In this document: piece after piece, positions 59,891-64,000 of the stretch
Position numbering within the stretch: the first letter of the stretch is position 1
Layout of the letters: each line of letters begins with the position of its first letter
DNA from: Cyclobacteriaceae bacterium
GTDB lineage: Bacteria > Bacteroidota > Bacteroidia > Cytophagales > Cyclobacteriaceae
Assembly: GCA_028281285.1 (NCBI GenBank)
Contig: JANQKF010000022.1
Span: forward strand, 1 to 64,000
Direction of reading: 5' to 3'
DNA length: 64,000 nt
Notes under the pieces: generated by a model
Databases searched by the model: none
The model's input: only the letters and a program-made list of their open reading frames with translations
Told to the model about the DNA's origin: nothing
Made by a program: the position numbers and the translations under genes

Positions 59891-60741
59891 ATCAGGCTAC
59901 TATATTGCAGTTGATGAGGACGGTGTTGGGTTTGACATTTATGTTGTATTGCATGGAATTGCCAGCGCAATCAGATTATCTGGCTATTATTGCACATGGC
60001 CGGGCTTATGTTTATACTGAAACAGGCTTCCATCAATTAGAGTCTGGTGAGCACCTGGCTGATTCAAGCCGAATTGAGTTGGTAGAGGATGCTTGGGTAT
60101 CATTTATTGATGAATCAGGTAGGTTCTTCAATTTTGGCGGCTCCGGCAAGTTCTTGCTGAAGCGTAGGGATTCGATCCTAAAAGGAGATTCATCCATGTT
60201 TGCTGCTAAAGTCTGGAAGGATTACTATCAAGAATTGGGAACTCTCAAAGAGGTAAATCCTTCATCAATACCCCTTGAAATGCATCTCCCCAGTTCGAGT
60301 GAGGTATTTGGTTTTTCACAAGTTGTACCATGGTGGTCGAAAGGGTCAGGACCATTTGAGGTGGAGTTTTTGAATGAATACGAGGAAATAATCCATAAAG
60401 CGACAACTGAACAGTTCCATCTGGAAATCGATTTTCTTTCTAAGGAATTGGCTTGGAGGCGTCAGGTGTTTTTGAAGGTGAGGGACTTGGACAGCGGTTC
60501 ACAGTCTGGTCTTTACGCCCTCAAAAAGGTCGCACCCCCTGAATACGATGACCTTGAAAAAGAAATCCAGAAATTACCACAGGGTGATTCACGTATTGCT
60601 GTATTAACCAAGGCAGCGTTATTCGAGCAAAGAAATTTATACACTGATTTTCATACCCTCCTTTTAGAATCGTCCAAATCCGATCCGGTAATTAAGAAGT
60701 TTTACGAAAATTTTCTCTCGAGAAATGGGTTTCGATACTAG
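59887..60741 (+). CDS. FecR-like exported protein in the glycosyltransferase operon
   Basis: The 284-residue protein starts at GTG 59887, which overlaps the previous stop as GTGA. A hydrophobic N-terminus (TVLGLTFMLYCMELPAQ) suggests export. AHGRAYVYTETGFHQLESGE and then WVSFIDESGRFFNFGGSGKF match the beta-rich start of FecR-like domains. A second beta region (WWSKGSGPFEVEFLNEYEEI) resembles an Ig-like domain. The last 80 residues are helical. It may anchor or measure the product of the operon, but there is no direct evidence. Confidence 0.65.
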   Translation: MNQATILQLMRTVLGLTFMLYCMELPAQSDYLAIIAHGRAYVYTETGFHQLESGEHLADSSRIELVEDAWVSFIDESGRFFNFGGSGKFLLKRRDSILKGDSSMFAAKVWKDYYQELGTLKEVNPSSIPLEMHLPSSSEVFGFSQVVPWWSKGSGPFEVEFLNEYEEIIHKATTEQFHLEIDFLSKELAWRRQVFLKVRDLDSGSQSGLYALKKVAPPEYDDLEKEIQKLPQGDSRIAVLTKAALFEQRNLYTDFHTLLLESSKSDPVIKKFYENFLSRNGFRY

Positions 60742-61862
60742 ATATCCATCTCGTAGGTGATGTGCTTCTTGCCCGGAACACCTCCCAGGGCTTTGTGGAT
60801 AGCAATCATTTTATCATTGAAATCTCCAACCCATGAAAGCTCGCCTTGGACAAAATGACCTAGTTCTTCAGCTCTTTCAAAACATTTTAATGTGACCACC
60901 GATTCCAGTCCCATACCTTGATATTCAGGTGCGGTCCCCATTACAATCACACGAATTCTGTCGATCACTTTCCTACGTTTGAGCCAAACAAATTTCAGCT
61001 TATTCCAGAAATGAAGTTTACCATCGAGATGTTTGAAAATCTGGTTGACATCTGGCAGGCAGAGTACAAAACTTGCGGGATCACCATTGACATAAGCAAA
61101 CCAAATGAATTTCGGCTCATAAATAGGCTTGATCTTCTTGAACGTTTCTTTGATGTACTCTTTGGCAACAGGAGTGAAGTTTTCATGATCCGACCAGGCC
61201 CGATTGTAGATACTAATGAAGTCTTCTGCGAACTGATCGAACTTTTTCATCTCAAAATGCTTGATGGTCACATTCTTTCTTCTTTCTAGTACATAGTTGC
61301 CAATCTTCTTGAATCTGGGAGGAATACCCGCAGTTACATCCACGTGGTTGGTGAGTTGTTCCATCTTGGTCGTGAACCCGTAGTCCTCGAAGAAATTCTT
61401 GTAATACGGATGATTATAGGCCATACCATAGGATGGATGAGTAAACCCTTCTACGAGCAACCCCCAATAGGTATCGTTCTCGCCAAAATTGATTGGGCCC
61501 ATTACATAGTTGACCTTCCTTTCTCTCAGCCAATCCATGGCTTTGTCGAAAAGAAGGAATGCAGCTTCCTTGTCTTCGATGCATTCAAAAAAACCTATTC
61601 CACCACTGCGCTTACCGTCAAAATCGGCCTTCTTTTCATTGATAAATGCCGCAATTCGACCAATGGTCTTGCCTGAATCATCTTTTAGAATCCATCGAAT
61701 TGCTTCTCCATGGGAATAATAATTGTTCTGTTCAGGGTCAAAAGTGTTATTGATGTCTTGGTCGAGTGGGCATACCCAAGCATCATCATTTTTATAAAGC
61801 TCTCTGGCAACATCCAGAAACTCCCTTGCCGATTTTTTATTATTTACTTCCTGTAATTGCAT
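60738..61862 (-). CDS. GNAT-superfamily acyltransferase-like protein (YghO-like)
   Basis: The 374-residue protein has a split GNAT fold. The N-terminal half carries DPEQNNYYSHGEAIRWIL and GRIAAFINEKKADFDGKR, and GGIGFFECIEDKEAAFLLFD. The C-terminal half has IRVIVMGTAPEYQGMGLESV, an acetyl-CoA-like loop. This layout recalls YghO/N-acyltransferase-like proteins. It is likely cytoplasmic, and its substrate is unknown. It overlaps the convergent FecR-like gene by 4 bases. The upstream 80 bases to 61943 show nothing firm. Confidence 0.8.
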   Translation of the reverse strand: MQLQEVNNKKSAREFLDVARELYKNDDAWVCPLDQDINNTFDPEQNNYYSHGEAIRWILKDDSGKTIGRIAAFINEKKADFDGKRSGGIGFFECIEDKEAAFLLFDKAMDWLRERKVNYVMGPINFGENDTYWGLLVEGFTHPSYGMAYNHPYYKNFFEDYGFTTKMEQLTNHVDVTAGIPPRFKKIGNYVLERRKNVTIKHFEMKKFDQFAEDFISIYNRAWSDHENFTPVAKEYIKETFKKIKPIYEPKFIWFAYVNGDPASFVLCLPDVNQIFKHLDGKLHFWNKLKFVWLKRRKVIDRIRVIVMGTAPEYQGMGLESVVTLKCFERAEELGHFVQGELSWVGDFNDKMIAIHKALGGVPGKKHITYEMDI

Positions 61863-61943
61863 AGATCAGTTTACAATGATCCTCCAAAGAAATTTGTTTC
61901 GGAATTAAAACTCAAACTTTTAATTATCCGGGAGTCCATTATT

Positions 61944-64000
61944 TCAATTCGAGCCGATTAACTTTTCAAGAATTTCCTGAGCGGCTTTGGCGATTACAGT
62001 GCCCGGTCCGAATATTCCGGAAACACCTGCTTCATAGAGAAAGTCATAATCGTTTGGAGGAATGACACCTCCGGCAATCACCATAATGTCATCTCTACCT
62101 ATTCGTTTCAGCTCATTTATTAATTGAGGAACTAAGGTTTTGTGTCCTGCAGCCAGACTAGAGGCTCCGATAACATGAACATCGTTTTCTGCAGCCTGCA
62201 TGGCAGCTTCCTCTGGGGTTTGGAATAGAGGTCCTATGTCCACATCGAAGCCAAGGTCGGCAAAGCTGGTTGCAATTACTTTAGCCCCCCTGTCATGCCC
62301 GTCTTGCCCCATTTTGGCTACCATAATCCTAGGTCTTCGGCCATCAATTTCTGCAAATTGATCGGCCAATCCCCGCGCCTTTATGAAATCTTCGTTTTCT
62401 TTCACTTCGTTTGAATATACACCGGAAATCGATCGAATCACAGCCTTGTGTCTTCCGAAAGACTTCTCCATCGCCATGGATATTTCACCCAATGACGCTC
62501 TGTCCCGAGCCGCTTGAACAGCCAATTCCAATAAATTACCTTCTCCTGATTCTGCAGCTCTGGTCAATGCATCCAGAGACGCTTCAACCCGGGTGTTGTC
62601 CCGTTCTGATCGAAGCTTATTGAGCCTTTCAATTTGGGAATCCCTGACTGCAGTATTGTCAACTTCCAGAAGCTCAATATCCAATTCCTCATCAACCTGG
62701 TATCGATTAACACCTACAATAATGTCTTTACCTGAATCTATCCTGGCTTGTTTTCTAGCTGCAGCTTCTTCAATTCGCATTTTTGGAACCCCAGCCTCAA
62801 TGGCCTTGGCCATACCCCCTAATTCTTCAACCTCTTCAATAAGAGCCCAGGCCTTTTTCATCAATTGGTCTGTCAGGTATTCTACATAATATGAACCTCC
62901 CCATGGATCCACTACATCGGTAATACCAGTTTCCTGCTGCAAGTATTTTTGAGTATTACGGGCAATTTTAGCCGAAAAATCCGTGGGGAGCGCAATGGCT
63001 TCATCCAGCGCGTTGGTATGCAGAGATTGTGTATGCCCTAATGCCGCTGCCAATGCTTCAACACAAGTTCTGGTCACGTTATTGAACGGATCTTGCTCTG
63101 TCAAACTCCAACCTGACGTCTGACAATGTGTTCTCAGTGCCAGCGATTTTGGATTTTTTGGGTCAAATTGTTTGACAATTTTTGCCCAAAGCAATCGACC
63201 TGCCCTCATTTTGGCAATCTCCATAAAGTGGTTCATGCCGATGGCCCAGAAGAATGAGAGTCGAGGTGCAAATGTGTCGATATCCAGCCCTGAGCTTACC
63301 CCGGTTCGCAAGTATTCCAAACCATCGGCCAGCGTATAAGCCAACTCCTGGTCTGCAGTGGCCCCCGCCTCTTGCATATGATAGCCAGAAATACTGATAG
63401 AGTTGAATTTTGGCATATACTTCGAGGTATACTCGAAGATGTCACTAATGATTCTCATGGAAGGAGTAGGCGGGTAGATATAGGTATTGCGAACCATAAA
63501 CTCCTTAAGAATATCGTTTTGGATTGTTCCGCTTAGTTTTTCTTTAGGAACTCCTTGTTCCTCTGCTGCAACGATATAGAATGCCATGATTGGAATTACT
63601 GCTCCATTCATGGTCATGGAAACGGACATTTGATCCAGGGGAATTTGGTCAAACAGAATTTCCATGTCGAGGATCGAATCAATAGCAACTCCTGCTTTTC
63701 CCACGTCCCCAAATACTCTTGGGTGGTCTGAATCATAACCGCGGTGCGTGGCTAGGTCAAATGCTACAGAAAGTCCCTTTTGACCAGCAGCGAGGTTCCT
63801 TCTATAAAATGCATTAGAATCCTCGGCTGTGGAGAAGCCGGCATATTGACGAATTGTCCAGGGGCGCTGTGCGTACATACTACTATAAGGACCCCTGAGG
63901 TAGGGAGGAATTCCAGCAACAAAGTCAAGGTGTTCCACGCTATCCAAGTCAGCCGCAGTAAAGACCGGTTTTACTCTAATGCCTTCAGCCGTTAGCCAAT
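61944..64000 (-). CDS. Methylmalonyl-CoA mutase (5' end off the window)
   Basis: The open frame runs without a stop to the window edge; upstream of codon TTG 63947 it still encodes [22 protein letters not shown] sequence typical of the family, so the start lies outside. The catalytic barrel has [20 protein letters not shown] and [15 protein letters not shown]. The C-terminal B12-binding domain has [20 protein letters not shown], with the DGHDRG base-off His. The enzyme isomerises methylmalonyl-CoA to succinyl-CoA with adenosylcobalamin. MeaB at 44815 is the expected chaperone. The 686 codons present correspond to nearly the whole large subunit. Confidence 0.95.
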   Translation of the reverse strand, partial: WLTAEGIRVKPVFTAADLDSVEHLDFVAGIPPYLRGPYSSMYAQRPWTIRQYAGFSTAEDSNAFYRRNLAAGQKGLSVAFDLATHRGYDSDHPRVFGDVGKAGVAIDSILDMEILFDQIPLDQMSVSMTMNGAVIPIMAFYIVAAEEQGVPKEKLSGTIQNDILKEFMVRNTYIYPPTPSMRIISDIFEYTSKYMPKFNSISISGYHMQEAGATADQELAYTLADGLEYLRTGVSSGLDIDTFAPRLSFFWAIGMNHFMEIAKMRAGRLLWAKIVKQFDPKNPKSLALRTHCQTSGWSLTEQDPFNNVTRTCVEALAAALGHTQSLHTNALDEAIALPTDFSAKIARNTQKYLQQETGITDVVDPWGGSYYVEYLTDQLMKKAWALIEEVEELGGMAKAIEAGVPKMRIEEAAARKQARIDSGKDIIVGVNRYQVDEELDIELLEVDNTAVRDSQIERLNKLRSERDNTRVEASLDALTRAAESGEGNLLELAVQAARDRASLGEISMAMEKSFGRHKAVIRSISGVYSNEVKENEDFIKARGLADQFAEIDGRRPRIMVAKMGQDGHDRGAKVIATSFADLGFDVDIGPLFQTPEEAAMQAAENDVHVIGASSLAAGHKTLVPQLINELKRIGRDDIMVIAGGVIPPNDYDFLYEAGVSGIFGPGTVIAKAAQEILEKLIGSN

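Noticed and set aside
1..64000. tRNA, rRNA, prophage or toxin-antitoxin genes
   Set aside because: I saw no tRNA cloverleaf with a T-arm motif, no rRNA-like stretch and no phage or toxin-antitoxin proteins. Absence is limited by reading without tools.

Overview
The window looks like chromosomal DNA of a free-living, probably marine member of the Bacteroidota, most likely order Cytophagales. The evidence is type IX secretion (T9SS) C-terminal sorting tails, many SPII lipoproteins, TAnnTTTG-type -7 promoter elements with few Shine-Dalgarno sequences, an HWE/HisKA_2 kinase, PadR/FtsX-permease modules, DUF4407, DUF3299, DUF547, and an arsenosugar-type ArsM cluster. No tRNA, rRNA, CRISPR array, prophage or classical insertion sequence is visible. 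The ends cut two genes: a T9SS protein (bases 1-43) and the methylmalonyl-CoA mutase gene, which runs off the right edge.

Layout. 1-450: the tail of a T9SS gene and a gene-poor stretch with three terminator hairpins and a 26-bp palindrome. 0.4-3 kb: divergent histidine kinase and LuxR-type response regulator. 3-10 kb: a giant T9SS-exported repeat protein with an adjacent lipoprotein. 10-16.5 kb: PadR regulator, permease-prefix FtsX transporter, Tat-type epimerase-fold protein and a second FtsX transporter. 16.6-29 kb: a tiny exported protein, a pentapeptide-repeat protein, a CPBP protease/epimerase/SDR operon, an ArsR regulator, a HAD phosphatase, proline catabolism (pruA), an S41 protease, a thioesterase and small exported proteins. 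29-37 kb: DUF4407 protein, M14 and M28 peptidases, signal peptidase I with a DUF3299 protein, and an ABC-ATPase/FtsX/DUF3299 operon. 37-41 kb: three lipoproteins (two of them tandem paralogues) and a hemJ/SCO/cytochrome c operon. 41-46 kb: MOSC protein, a rhodanese/glycosyltransferase/ArsM/lipoprotein operon, meaB and a DUF2807 protein. 46.6-50 kb: a structured intergenic block, then an FAD oxidoreductase and a membrane polyferredoxin. 50-56 kb: small exported proteins, an AraC regulator with a membrane sensor, a DUF547-beta-barrel fusion, DinB, a DUF559 gene inside inverted repeats, and pirin. 56-61 kb: a tightly overlapping glycosyltransferase operon. 61-64 kb: a GNAT-like protein and methylmalonyl-CoA mutase.

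Genes likely to work together: kinase with regulator; PadR with its permease; the ABC-ATPase/permease/DUF3299 set, possibly metal-related because the permease has a His/Glu-rich loop; hemJ, SCO and cytochrome c in respiratory biogenesis; rhodanese, TIGR04282-type transferase and ArsM in arsenic metabolism; the FAD oxidoreductase and polyferredoxin as an electron-transfer pair; the four-gene polysaccharide or glycolipid operon; and MeaB with the mutase, although these two lie about 16 kb apart.

The most unusual objects are the DUF559 nuclease-like gene whose stop codon lies inside one of two flanking inverted repeats (55.0-55.5 kb), the dense alternative-hairpin block at 46.65-46.76 kb, the duplicated DUF3299 genes, and the tandem lipoprotein paralogues. 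All calls come from reading the sequence; no database search was run.
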